64,000 bases of DNA from JACMQX01 sp044225675 (GCA_044225675.1 JBGAIH010000003.1:158722-222721); one strand, 5' to 3'. Positions 16,393 to 24,895 are shown, numbered from the stretch's first letter. Program-made: numbers and translations. The notes: a model not told the origin generated them from the sequence alone.

Positions 16393-16803
16393 ATGGGTTT
16401 GTTCGATTCGATTGCCGGCCAGGTGCTGGGCCAGATGGGGCAGGGCGGCGGCGGTCAGGCCGGCATGATGGACGCCATTGGCGGCCTGCTCAACAACCCG
16501 CAGATCGGCGGGCTGCAGGGGCTGGTGCAGCTGTTCCAGGAGAAGGGGCTGGGCAACCTGATCGCCTCGTGGATCGGCACGGGGCAGAACCTGCCGATCT
16601 CGGCCGAGCAGTTGCAGTCGGTGCTGGGCAGCGATCAGCTGCGCGCGATCGCGCAGCAGCTGGGCTTCTCGCCCGAGCAGGCGGCCTCGGGGCTGGCCGG
16701 ACTGCTGCCCGAGGTGATCGACAAGCTGACGCCGGGCGGCCGCATCGAAGGCGGCGACGCGCTCGGCGGACTGCTGGGCATGCTCAAGGGCGCGGGGCGC
16801 TGA
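16393..16803 (+). CDS. YidB family (DUF937) protein
   Basis: A 136-residue Gly- and Gln-rich protein with the YidB layout: MGLFDSIAGQVLGQM, a glycine-rich linker, then GLQGLVQLFQEKGLGNLIASWIGTGQNLPISAEQLQSVLG and a C-terminal LLPEVIDKLTPGGRI segment. Perfect AAGGAG precedes the ATG by 6 bases. Function unknown; the family is widespread in proteobacteria. Confidence 0.85.
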   Translation: MGLFDSIAGQVLGQMGQGGGGQAGMMDAIGGLLNNPQIGGLQGLVQLFQEKGLGNLIASWIGTGQNLPISAEQLQSVLGSDQLRAIAQQLGFSPEQAASGLAGLLPEVIDKLTPGGRIEGGDALGGLLGMLKGAGR

Positions 16804-16862
16804 GCTGCAAGGCGGCAACACGATGCGGCAGCACGATGCCGGGTGGGGTCGGGGCGGCCGGC

Positions 16863-18227
16863 TCAGGCCTGCAGCAGCTGCGCGGCCAGGCGGTTGTGCC
16901 GCTCGATGATGCGCGGCAGGTCGAGCGTCTGCAGTTCGCCGTCGCGCACGACCACACGCCCGTGGACGATGCTGTGGGCCACGCGCGGCACATGGCAGAA
17001 CATCAGCGCCGCGACCGGGTCGCTCAGGGCGCCGGCTGTGCCGATGCCGTCGAGCGGAAAGCTCACGATGTCGGCCGACATGCCGGGTGCCAGCGCGCCG
17101 ATGTCGTCGCGGCCCAGCACGCGCGCACCGCCCAGCGTTGCCAGCTCGAGCGCGCTGCGGGCGCTCATGGCCGCCGGCCCGTCGTCCGGGCCGTGGGCCA
17201 CGCGCTGCAGCAGCATGGCCATGCGCGCTTCGCCGAGCATGTGGCCCGCGTCGTTCGACGCACAGCCGTCCACGCCCAGCCCCACGGCCACGCCGGCGTC
17301 CAGCATGCGCCGCACGGGGGCAATGCCCGAGGCCAGGCGCATGTTCGAGCAGGGGCAGTGCGCCACGCCCGTGCCGGTGCGCGCGAACAGGCCGATGCCG
17401 GCCTCGTCGAGCTTGACGCAGTGCGCGTGCCAGGTGTCCCGGCCCGTCCAGCCCAGTGCCTCGGCGTACTCGGCGGGCGTGCAGCCAAACTTCTCGCGGG
17501 TGTAGGCGATGTCCTTGTCGTTTTCTGCGAGGTGGGTGTGCAGCGACACGCCGTACCGGCGCGCCAGCAGGGCCGCGTCGCGCATCAGCTCGCGGCTCAC
17601 CGAGAACGGTGAGCAGGGGGCGACCACGATCCGCAGCATGGCGTGGCGCGCCGCGTCGTGCCAGCGCTCGATCAGCCGCTCGGTCTCCCTGAGGATGTCG
17701 GCCTCGCGCTCGACCACGCTGTCGGGCGGCAGGCCGCCCTGGCTCTGGCCAACGCTCATCGCGCCGCGTGCGGCATGAAAGCGCATGCCGATCTGCTGCG
17801 CGGCCTCGATGCTGTCCTCCAGACGGATGCCGTTGGGATAGATGTAGAGGTGATCGCTCGTGGTGGTGCAGCCCGACAGCAGCAGCTCGGCCATGGCCGT
17901 CTGCGTGGAGGCATGGATCATCTCGGGCGTGAGCCGGGCCCAGATCGGGTAGAGCGTGCGCAGCCAGCCGAACAGTTCGCTGTCCTGCGCCGGGCCGATG
18001 GCGCGGGTCAGCGACTGGTACATGTGGTGGTGGGTGTTCACCAGCCCGGGCGTGACGATCTGGCCGCGCGCGTCGATCACCGTGTCGGCCGTGGCAGGCA
18101 GGGCGCTGGTGGGACCGACGGCCTCGATGACGTGGTCGCGTGCGAACACCGCGCCGTCGGCAATCTCGCGACGGTCTGCGTCCAGGGTGACCAGCAGGTC
18201 GGCGTGGCGGATCAGCAGCGTGGTCAT
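16863..18227 (-). CDS. 8-oxoguanine deaminase
   Basis: A 454-residue amidohydrolase-superfamily enzyme that converts 8-oxoguanine to urate and ammonia. Metal-binding motifs: NTHHHM (residues 65-69), HTHLAEN, the second-shell His in WHAHCVKLDE, and GLGVDGCASND, whose Asp-containing SND ending is typical of the 8-oxoguanine/isoxanthopterin deaminase group. ARLTPEMIHASTQTAMAELLLSGCTT matches the family. It is the last gene of a minus-strand purine operon, 72 bp after the M20 gene, and it feeds oxidised guanine directly into the urate pathway. Confidence 0.85.
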   Translation of the reverse strand: MTTLLIRHADLLVTLDADRREIADGAVFARDHVIEAVGPTSALPATADTVIDARGQIVTPGLVNTHHHMYQSLTRAIGPAQDSELFGWLRTLYPIWARLTPEMIHASTQTAMAELLLSGCTTTSDHLYIYPNGIRLEDSIEAAQQIGMRFHAARGAMSVGQSQGGLPPDSVVEREADILRETERLIERWHDAARHAMLRIVVAPCSPFSVSRELMRDAALLARRYGVSLHTHLAENDKDIAYTREKFGCTPAEYAEALGWTGRDTWHAHCVKLDEAGIGLFARTGTGVAHCPCSNMRLASGIAPVRRMLDAGVAVGLGVDGCASNDAGHMLGEARMAMLLQRVAHGPDDGPAAMSARSALELATLGGARVLGRDDIGALAPGMSADIVSFPLDGIGTAGALSDPVAALMFCHVPRVAHSIVHGRVVVRDGELQTLDLPRIIERHNRLAAQLLQA

Positions 18228-18299
18228 GGCGGACGGGCGCGGGCGGGACGGATGGCGCGAACGCGGTGCAGGTGAGGTCGAGGGCGGCGCGCCGCAGCC

Positions 18300-19523
18300 T
18301 CAGGCCAGCAGGTCGCGCAGCGTGCGGGCGACCACCTTGGTTGCGCGACGCAGGTCGTCGAGTTCGAGGCGTTCGTCGGCGCGCTTGGCATGCGACTCCA
18401 GTACGGTGCGCGGGCCGGCGCCGTAGATCACGCCGGGAATGCCGGCCTCGGCGTACAGCCGCACGTCGGTGTACAGCGGCGTGCCCATCGCGGGGATGGC
18501 CTGGCCGAACACCTCGGCGCCGTGCTTCTGGATCGCCTCCACCAGCGGCTTGTTGCCCGGCAGCGGCCGCATGGAGCGGGCCAGCAGCAGGCGGCGGATG
18601 TCGACCGTCACCCCCGGGCATCGGCTCGCGGCCTGGGCAATGACGCTCCGGATGGCGGCCTCCACCTCGGCCGGGTTCTCTTCGGGGATCATTCGGCGAT
18701 CCAGCTTGAAGACGACCTTGCCGGGCACGACGTTGGTGTTGGTGCCGCCTTCGATGCGGCCGACGTTGAGGTAGGGGTGGCTGATGCCCTGCACCCCGGA
18801 GCTCACCTGGCGGTACAGGGTGTTCTGCGCGTACAGGTCGTTCAGGATCTGCACGGCGCCCTGCAAGGCGTCCACGCCGGTGTCGGGAATGGCCGCGTGC
18901 GCCATCTTGCCGTGCACCGTCACCTCCATCTGCAGGCAGCCGTTGTGCGCTGTGACAACTTCATACGAGAAGCCGGCCGCGATCATCAGGTCGGGCCGCG
19001 TGAGGCCCTGGCGCAGCAGGAAGCCCGGGCCCATCTCGCCGCCGAACTCCTCGTCGTAGGTGAAGTGCAGCTCGACCGCGCCCTTGAGCGGGACGCCCAG
19101 CGATTCGAGCGCACGGACCGCGAAGGTGAAGGTGGCGAAGTCGCTCTTGCTCACGGCTGCGGCACGGCCGTAGATGCGTCCGTCCTCGATCTCGCCGCCA
19201 TACGGGTCCCGGCTCCAGCCCTCGCCGGGCGGCACCACGTCGCCATGCGCGTTGAGCGCGATGGTCGGGCCGTCACCGTAAGGGCGGCGCACGATCAGGT
19301 TGGTGATGGATTCGAGCCCGCTGGCGCGGACCTCGGCTTCGGGCACGGGGTACTTTTCGGCCACCATGCCGAAGCCCTCGAGCAGCTGCGCGGTGCGCTC
19401 GGCATGCGGCGCGTTGTCGCCCGGCGGCGTGGGCGTGGGCACGCGGATCAGCTCCTGCAGGAAGCGCACTTCCTCGTCGAAGTGCGCGTCGACCCACTGG
19501 TCGAGTCGTTCGTGGTCGCTCAT
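18300..19523 (-). CDS. M20 family metallo-amidohydrolase (ArgE/DapE-like)
   Basis: A 407-residue dinuclear zinc hydrolase. Metal and catalytic residues are visible: NAHGDVVPPG (H93, D95), the catalytic Glu and metal Glu in FTYDEEFGG, and the final His in GPRTVLESHAKRADERL. The dimerisation domain lies around HGKMAHAAIPDTGVDALQ. It overlaps the UraD/allantoate amidohydrolase gene by 4 bases, so it is translationally coupled to allantoate breakdown. No classical ureidoglycolate lyase or hydrolase gene is in the window; this enzyme is a candidate for hydrolysing ureidoglycolate or a related ureido/amide intermediate (inference). Otherwise an acyl-amino-acid deacylase. Confidence 0.75.
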   Translation of the reverse strand: MSDHERLDQWVDAHFDEEVRFLQELIRVPTPTPPGDNAPHAERTAQLLEGFGMVAEKYPVPEAEVRASGLESITNLIVRRPYGDGPTIALNAHGDVVPPGEGWSRDPYGGEIEDGRIYGRAAAVSKSDFATFTFAVRALESLGVPLKGAVELHFTYDEEFGGEMGPGFLLRQGLTRPDLMIAAGFSYEVVTAHNGCLQMEVTVHGKMAHAAIPDTGVDALQGAVQILNDLYAQNTLYRQVSSGVQGISHPYLNVGRIEGGTNTNVVPGKVVFKLDRRMIPEENPAEVEAAIRSVIAQAASRCPGVTVDIRRLLLARSMRPLPGNKPLVEAIQKHGAEVFGQAIPAMGTPLYTDVRLYAEAGIPGVIYGAGPRTVLESHAKRADERLELDDLRRATKVVARTLRDLLA

Positions 19524-21298
19524 TGTTCTTCTGCCAGTTGATGGAGGAGCTGCTGGAAGGCTTCGACACCCAGCTGGATGTCTTCGTTGGTCGTGCTCTC
19601 CAGCGGGTTGTGGCTGATGCCGGCGTTCTGCCCGCGCACGAACAGCATGGCCTGCGGCATGACCTCGTGCAGCTTCATGGCGTCGTGCCCGGCGCCGCTG
19701 GGCATGCGGTACAGCGGAACACCCAGGGCCTGCACCGCGCGCTCCCAGCGCTGCTGCCAGGCCGGGTGGCTGGGCGCCGCTGCCGCGCGCATCGTCTCTT
19801 CCACGGTGTGGCGCACGCCACGCTGCTCGCAGATCGTGCGCAGCTGGGCCAGCACGTCGGTGACCATGGCGTCGCGCTGCACGTCGTTGGGCGCGCGCAG
19901 GTCCAGCGTGAACTGGCAGCGGCCCGGCACCACATTGGTCGAGCCGCCGGGCACCTGCAGGATGCCGATGGTGCCCACGCTGTCGCCGTCGCGCGCGGCG
20001 CGCTGCTCCAGGTACATGGACAGCTCGGCGACGGCGGCGGCGGCATCGCGCCGGCGGTTCATCGGCGTGGTGCCGGCGTGGCTGGCCATGCCGATGACCT
20101 CGCACATGAAGCGCACGCCGCCGTTGATGGAGGTGACGATCCCGAGCGGCAGGTTCAGCTCGTTGAGCACCGGGCCCTGCTCGATGTGGACTTCCACGAA
20201 GCCGAGGTACTTCGCCGGGTCGCGGCGCAGCGCGCCGATGGCCTCCATCGTCGCGGGCAGGCCGGCGTGGCGCATGGCCTCGCGCAGCGTGACGCCGTCG
20301 GCGTCCTTCTGGTCGAGCCAGGCCGGGTTGAAGTGCCCGATCAGTGCGCCCGAGCCGAGGAAAGTCGCCTTGTAGCGCTGGCCTTCCTCTTCCGAGAAGC
20401 CGATCACTTCGAGGCCGAACGGCAGTCGCCGGCCTGCGCGCGACAGCTCGCGCACGCAGGCGATGGGCACGTAGATGCCCAGGCGGCCGTCGTACTTGCC
20501 GCCGTTGCGCACGGTGTCGTAGTGGGAGCCGGTGAGCAGCCGGCGGGCTCCGGGTGTGGCGCCTTCATAGAGGCCCACGACATTGCCCACGGCGTCGACC
20601 TCGACGCGGTCGAAGCCTGCCTCCTGCATGTCCTGCACGATGCGCGCGGCGCAGGCGCGGTGCGCGTCGGTCAGGTAGGTGACGGTGAGCTGGCCCTTTT
20701 CGGCAAAGCCCGGATCGCTGTGCTGCGCCAGGCGCTCGTGCCAGTCCCATACCTGATTGCCCAGGACGGGTTCGACGCCGAACTTGTCGGCGAGCCGCAT
20801 CTCGACGATGCGGTGGATGTTGCGCAGGCTCTCGGCCAGTTCGAAGTCGGGGTGATTGTCCAGCCGGCGCGCGAAGGTCTCGATGATCTCGGCCTTGGAC
20901 AGGCCCGTGCCGCGCGGCCCGCGCACCGCCAGGATGAACGGGAAGCCGAAGCGTGCGTTGTAGTCCGCGTTGAGCTGCTGGATGCGCGCGAACTCCTCGG
21001 GCGTGCAGTCGGTCAGGCCGGCCTTGCCCTGCTCGTGGGTGGACTCGGCGGTCAGCGTCTTGCTGACCATGGCCTTGCCGGCCAGCTCGGGGTGGGCGCG
21101 GATGAGTGTGAGCTGGCGCTCCGGCCCTGCCTCGGCCACGATGCGCGCCATCGCATGCTTGAGTTCGGCGAGCGAGCGGAACGGCCGGTGCGCGAGCGCG
21201 GCCTGCGCGATCCAGGGCGAGTGTTCATACAGCCCGTCCAGCAGGGCCGAGGCCTCGTCATGGGAGGCGGCGTTGAGTTGGTCCAGCGTGATGGCCAT
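19520..21298 (-). CDS. Bifunctional OHCU decarboxylase / allantoate amidohydrolase
   Basis: A 592-residue fusion. Residues 1 to about 170 are UraD, which decarboxylates OHCU to S-allantoin: RAHPELAGK (catalytic His 69), STHEQGKAGL (Glu 89), FGFPFILAVRG (117-127) and IHRIVEMRL with the substrate Arg. Residues about 185-592 are an M20-type allantoate amidohydrolase: GSHYDTVRNGGKYDG (His 259, Asp 261, Asp 270), FSEEEGQRY (Glu 303-305), VEVHIEQGPVL, and SGAGHDA near the C-terminus. The fusion places the step that forms allantoin with the one that degrades allantoate; PuuE, next door, does the reaction between. It starts 6 bp after puuE. Such fusions occur in Comamonadaceae annotations. Confidence 0.88.
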   Translation of the reverse strand: MAITLDQLNAASHDEASALLDGLYEHSPWIAQAALAHRPFRSLAELKHAMARIVAEAGPERQLTLIRAHPELAGKAMVSKTLTAESTHEQGKAGLTDCTPEEFARIQQLNADYNARFGFPFILAVRGPRGTGLSKAEIIETFARRLDNHPDFELAESLRNIHRIVEMRLADKFGVEPVLGNQVWDWHERLAQHSDPGFAEKGQLTVTYLTDAHRACAARIVQDMQEAGFDRVEVDAVGNVVGLYEGATPGARRLLTGSHYDTVRNGGKYDGRLGIYVPIACVRELSRAGRRLPFGLEVIGFSEEEGQRYKATFLGSGALIGHFNPAWLDQKDADGVTLREAMRHAGLPATMEAIGALRRDPAKYLGFVEVHIEQGPVLNELNLPLGIVTSINGGVRFMCEVIGMASHAGTTPMNRRRDAAAAVAELSMYLEQRAARDGDSVGTIGILQVPGGSTNVVPGRCQFTLDLRAPNDVQRDAMVTDVLAQLRTICEQRGVRHTVEETMRAAAAPSHPAWQQRWERAVQALGVPLYRMPSGAGHDAMKLHEVMPQAMLFVRGQNAGISHNPLESTTNEDIQLGVEAFQQLLHQLAEEQ

Positions 21299-21304
21299 GG
21301 TGTG

Positions 21305-22243
21305 TCAGCCCTTGTACGGATGCGTGGCCTGCCAGTGCCGCGCGATGTCGATGCGACGGCAGATCCAGACGCGGTCGTGCTTCTGGACGTGGTCGAGGAA
21401 CTTCTGCAGCGAGCCGATGCGGCCGGGCTTGCCCAGCAGCCGGCAGTGCATGCCGATGCTCATCATCTTCGGCCGCTCCGCGCCTTCGGCGTAGAGCGCG
21501 TCGAAGCTGTCCTTGAGGTACTGCAGGAAGTGCTCGCCGGTGTTGAAGCCCTGGGCCTGCACGAAGCGCATGTCGTTGGTGTCGAGCGAATAGGGCACGA
21601 CCAGGCGCGGCACGACGGTGCCGTCGGTACGGGTGACCTTCATCCAGAACGGCAGGTCGTCGCCGTAGTAGTCGCTGTCGTATTCGTAGCTGCCCTGGTC
21701 GGCCACGAGGCGCCGGGTGTTGGGGCTGTCGCGGCCGGTGTACCAGCCCAGCGGCCATTGGCCGCCCGTCATGTCGCGGATGACGTGGGTGGCGATGTCC
21801 ATGTGGCGGCGCTCGGTCGCCTCGGGCAGATTCTGGTAGTGGATCCAGCGCAGGCCGTGGTTGGCGATCTCGTCGCCGCGCTCCATGAACACCTTCACGA
21901 GTTCCGGATAGCGCTGCAGCGCCGAGGCGACGCCGAAGACCGTCAGCGGCAGCTTGCGCCGGTCGAACTCGCGCAGGATGCGCCAGATGCCCGCCCGCGA
22001 GCCGTACTCGTACATCGACTCCATGGTCATGTGGCGGTTCTCGTAGGCCTGGGCGGTCACCATCTCCGACAGGAAGGTCTCGGAGGTCGGGTCCCCGTGC
22101 AGCACGTTGTTCTCGCCGCCCTCCTCGTAGTTGAGGACGAACTGCACGGCAAGGCGCGCGTTGCCGGGCCACTGGGCATGCGGCACGTCGCGGCCGTAGC
22201 CGACCATGTCGCGGGGATAGGGGGGCTGGGTGGTGTCGTTCAT
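21305..22243 (-). CDS. puuE: Allantoinase PuuE (polysaccharide deacetylase-like)
   Basis: A 312-residue, cofactor-light allantoinase of the NodB/polysaccharide deacetylase fold, unrelated to the metal amidohydrolase AllB. Characteristic segments: MVGYGRDVPHAQWPGNARLAVQF at the N-terminus, NYEEGGENNVLHGD, EIANHGLRWIHYQN, GWYTGRDSPNTRRLV and YSLDTNDMRF. It hydrolyses allantoin to allantoate. Twenty bp after the GntR gene and 6 bp before the UraD/allantoate amidohydrolase fusion, which catalyses the flanking steps. Confidence 0.88.
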   Translation of the reverse strand: MNDTTQPPYPRDMVGYGRDVPHAQWPGNARLAVQFVLNYEEGGENNVLHGDPTSETFLSEMVTAQAYENRHMTMESMYEYGSRAGIWRILREFDRRKLPLTVFGVASALQRYPELVKVFMERGDEIANHGLRWIHYQNLPEATERRHMDIATHVIRDMTGGQWPLGWYTGRDSPNTRRLVADQGSYEYDSDYYGDDLPFWMKVTRTDGTVVPRLVVPYSLDTNDMRFVQAQGFNTGEHFLQYLKDSFDALYAEGAERPKMMSIGMHCRLLGKPGRIGSLQKFLDHVQKHDRVWICRRIDIARHWQATHPYKG

Positions 22244-22263
22244 GGGAGTCGGATGAAAAGCGG

Positions 22264-22935
22264 TCAGGCCAGGGCGGTGGCGATGTCGTGGCTGGGCACC
22301 TTGCGGTCGAGCACGAGGGCGTCCTCGACGTGGCGCAGGTGCTCGTCCATCAGGCGGACGGCGCGATCCTCGTCTCGCGCGGCCAGCGCGGCGACGATCT
22401 GGGCATGTTCCTCGCTGGAGTGCTCGGCCTCGCTCGCGCTCTGGTACATGAGCGTGATCAGTGCGCAGCGCGAGATCAGCTCGCCGAGGATCTGCGCGAG
22501 CACCTCGTTGCCCATGAGCTGCGCCATGCGCACGTGGAAGTCGCCCAGCACCTCGGTGCGGCCGGCCGCGTCGCCGCGGGCCAGCGCGGCCTTTTCGCTC
22601 GCCACGTGCTCGCGCAGCGCGCGGATGCGGGCCGGCGTGACCTCGCGCACGAAGGCGCGCGTCATCTCGGCCTCCAGCATGCGGCGCACGGCGAACACCT
22701 GGCGGGCTTCGTCGGCCGACGGCGCGGCCACGAAGGCGCCGCGCGCCGGCTCCATCCGGATGAGCCGGTTCTGCGCGAGCTGGAACAGCGCCTGGCGCAC
22801 CAGGGTGCGCGAAACGCCGAAATGATCGGCGAGTTTCTGCTCCGCGAGCTTGCTGCCCGGCTGCAGCCGGTGGTCGACGATGGCGCGCGTCAGCGCCTCG
22901 ACGATCGCGCGGGTGGAGGAGGTGGACGCATCCAT
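22264..22935 (-). CDS. GntR family (FCD subfamily) transcriptional regulator
   Basis: A 223-residue regulator: N-terminal winged helix (ALTRAIVDHRLQPGSKLAEQKLADHFGVSRTLVRQALFQL is the standard GntR reading head) and a C-terminal all-helical FCD effector domain with the metal-binding His residues (DFHVRMAQLMGN, and His in the SEEHAQIVAAL and MDEHLRHVE helices). It is the first gene of the purine operon on this strand. A TTGTATACA palindrome typical of this subfamily lies 29 bases upstream, so autoregulation and repression of purine genes relieved by a pathway intermediate is expected (inference). Confidence 0.88.
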   Translation of the reverse strand: MDASTSSTRAIVEALTRAIVDHRLQPGSKLAEQKLADHFGVSRTLVRQALFQLAQNRLIRMEPARGAFVAAPSADEARQVFAVRRMLEAEMTRAFVREVTPARIRALREHVASEKAALARGDAAGRTEVLGDFHVRMAQLMGNEVLAQILGELISRCALITLMYQSASEAEHSSEEHAQIVAALAARDEDRAVRLMDEHLRHVEDALVLDRKVPSHDIATALA

Positions 22936-22963
22936 GCCGGCATGATAGCCGCTGGCATCAAAA

Positions 22964-22973
22964 TTGTATACAC
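22964..22973. promoter_or_regulatory. GntR/FCD-type operator between the gntR and uraH genes
   Basis: TTGTATACAC, containing the perfect palindrome TGTATACA (22965-22972), lies in the divergent gap: 29 bases from the gntR start and 58 from uraH. It sits in a short A+T-rich patch. The same core occurs at 26273-26280 before puuD. Confidence 0.55.
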
Positions 22974-23030
22974 TCGTGTGGACGAAACGCCAACGGCGGC
23001 GCGGCCGCCATTCAATCCAAGGACTCGACG

Positions 23031-23384
23031 ATGGGCCTCAGCACTCATGTTCTCGACACCATGCACGGCACGCCGGCTGCCGGCATGGCCGTGGAGCTCT
23101 TCACCACGACCGGCGGCACCGTCGAGCGGGTGCGCAGCTTCGTGCTCGACCACGACGGGCGAGCGCCCGGCGGGCCGCTGTATGACGCGGCCAGTCTGCG
23201 CAAGGGCACCTACCGGCTGGTGTTCGACGTGGCGGGGTATTTCAGGGCCCGTGGCGTGACGCTGCCCGAGCCGAGTTTTCTCGACAAGGTGAGCCTGGAC
23301 TTCGGCATCGCCAACACCGACGAGCATTACCACGTGCCGCTGCTGGTGAGCCCCTGGAGCTATTCGACGTATCGGGGGTCGTGA
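23031..23384 (+). CDS. uraH: 5-hydroxyisourate hydrolase (HIUase, transthyretin-like)
   Basis: A 117-residue transthyretin-related protein that opens 5-hydroxyisourate to OHCU. All signature elements are present: LSTHVLDTMHGTPAAGM (catalytic His 6), DHDGRAPGGPL (with Arg), VFDVAGYF, HYHVPLLVSPWSYSTYRGS ending in the diagnostic YRGS tetrapeptide (114-117). AAGGAC precedes the ATG. Divergent from the GntR gene and sharing the TTGTATACA site. Confidence 0.93.
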   Translation: MGLSTHVLDTMHGTPAAGMAVELFTTTGGTVERVRSFVLDHDGRAPGGPLYDAASLRKGTYRLVFDVAGYFRARGVTLPEPSFLDKVSLDFGIANTDEHYHVPLLVSPWSYSTYRGS

Positions 23385-23433
23385 AGCGTCTGCTGCGGCG
23401 CCTGGCCTCAGGCGCTGGCGGCGCGGCAGGCGG

Positions 23434-23962
23434 TCAGAGCTGGCCTTCGGTCAGCGTATCGAGCTGGAACTGCCCGCTCTTGTGCCACAGCCAGGTGTCG
23501 GTGTAGGTCACGCGGCCCATGCGCACCGGCGCCGGAAACGGCGCGGCGGCGCGCACCGTGCGCTCGATCTCGGCCATCACCTCCGGAGCATGGCGCGGAG
23601 CGCGCAGCCAGTTCACGCCGCGCACCCTGCCCTGGCCATCCACGTCGACTTCGAGCACGCCGATGGCGTACAGCAGAGGCGGCAGCTTGCCTTTCCAGAT
23701 GCGCTCGCGGTTGATGCCGTAGAGGTGAGTCGCCGCATCCTCGCGGTAGGCGCGCGGCGTCGTCGCGCCGGAGGTGCGCACGGTGGTGATCGGTGTCGGC
23801 GGCGGTGCTGCTGCCGGGGCGCTGCTTTTGAGGCGGAGGGGGCGGCGAGGCGGGGGCGGGTGGGGCGGGCATGGGCGTGTTGCAGCCGCTCAGCCAGGCG
23901 GCAGTGCCGGCGCTGAGGCCGGCCAGCACGACGAGCCGGCGGTCAAGAGGTGATTTCTTCAT
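23434..23962 (-). pseudogene. Lipoprotein with a C-terminal TonB-like domain, interrupted by a frameshift
   Basis: The N-terminal half, starting at 23962 with GGAG upstream, reads MKKSPLDRRLVVLAGLSAG with a lipobox WLSGC and a Pro-rich linker. After a run of four A (minus strand; plus-strand positions 23826-23829) the frame changes, and the rest (ITTVRTSGATTPRAYREDAA, then THLYGINRERIWKGKLPPLLYAIG... to the TGA at 23434) is intact in another frame. Reading three A instead of four restores one frame of about 175 codons. The C-terminal domain resembles the energy-transducer/TonB C-terminal fold (VLEVDVDGQGRVRGVNW). Either a sequencing error in the homopolymer or a real lesion. Confidence 0.6.
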
Positions 23963-24064
23963 TCCAGTCTCCGGAGGCCTTGCGGAGGTGATACTTCGGG
24001 AAGGCCGGGTCGCTTCTTTCGGTTGCGATCTTAAGTTCTTTTTTTCGAAACCTGTTACCCGGGC

Positions 24065-24895
24065 ATGTCCGATATCGACAAGTTGTTGCAACAGCTGGCG
24101 CATGAGCCCGCCGTGCTGGTGACCGTGCGCGAGGCCCAGGGCTCGGTGCCAAGGGGCCCCGGCGCGTGGATGGCGGTCTTTGCCGGCGCGGTCGTCAACA
24201 CGATCGGCGGCGGGCGGCTTGAACTGGAAGCGATCGCGCAGGCCCGCGCGCGGCTCGGGCGTGAGGCGCAAGGGGAACCTGGAGGCCAAGTGGGTAAGGG
24301 CGATGCGTCCGCCATGCGCTATCCGCTGGGTCCGAGCCTTGGGCAATGTTGCGGCGGCGTGGTGTTTCTCGGCTTCGAGCGCATCGGTTCGGCCGACCTG
24401 CCGCAGCTGCGCCGCCGTCTGGCGGCCGAGCATGCGCCGGTGGCGCTGTTCGGTGGCGGACACGTGGGACGCGCGCTCGTGCATGCGCTGGCGCCCTTGC
24501 CGTTCGCGGTGCGCTGGATCGACAGCCGCGACGAGATCTTTCCCGCCGACGTCCCGGGCCATGTCGAATGCGAACATTCCGATCCGGTGCAGTCCGCCGT
24601 GGCCGACCTTGCGTCACGCAGCCGCGTGCTCATCATGAGCTTCAGCCATGCGGAGGACCTGGAGGTGGTCGCGGCCTGCCTGCTGCGGCAGCGCGACAGG
24701 GCCGATCTGGACTTCATCGGACTCATCGGCAGCCGCACCAAATGGGCCACCTTCCGCCACCGGCTGGAGGCGCGGGGCTTCACGACCGAGGAGCTGGCGC
24801 AGGTGACCTGCCCGATCGGGCTGCCCGGCATTTCGGGCAAGGAGCCGGAGGTCATCGCCGCCAGCGTTGCCGCGCAGCTCCTTGCGGCGCGCTGA
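24065..24895 (+). CDS. xdhC: Xanthine dehydrogenase accessory protein XdhC
   Basis: A 276-residue protein needed to insert sulfurated molybdenum cofactor into xanthine dehydrogenase. N-terminal XdhC/CoxI domain: LVTVREAQGSVPRGPGAWMAVF, TIGGGRLELEAI, LGPSLGQCCGGVV (with the conserved Cys pair). C-terminal Rossmann-like domain: VALFGGGHVGRALVHAL, IMSFSHAEDLEV, FIGLIGSRTKWATF and PIGLPGISGKEPEVIAASVAAQLL. Its targets xdhAB lie at 31607-35418, some 7 kb away on the other strand. Ribosome-binding site weak. Confidence 0.9.
   Translation: MSDIDKLLQQLAHEPAVLVTVREAQGSVPRGPGAWMAVFAGAVVNTIGGGRLELEAIAQARARLGREAQGEPGGQVGKGDASAMRYPLGPSLGQCCGGVVFLGFERIGSADLPQLRRRLAAEHAPVALFGGGHVGRALVHALAPLPFAVRWIDSRDEIFPADVPGHVECEHSDPVQSAVADLASRSRVLIMSFSHAEDLEVVAACLLRQRDRADLDFIGLIGSRTKWATFRHRLEARGFTTEELAQVTCPIGLPGISGKEPEVIAASVAAQLLAAR

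Noticed and set aside
19523..22825. An uninterrupted 1100-codon plus-strand frame opposite the puuE and UraD/amidohydrolase genes
   Set aside because: It mirrors well-supported minus-strand enzymes; its translation is rich in Arg, His, Ala and Gly with no motifs. Long antisense frames are expected at this G+C content.
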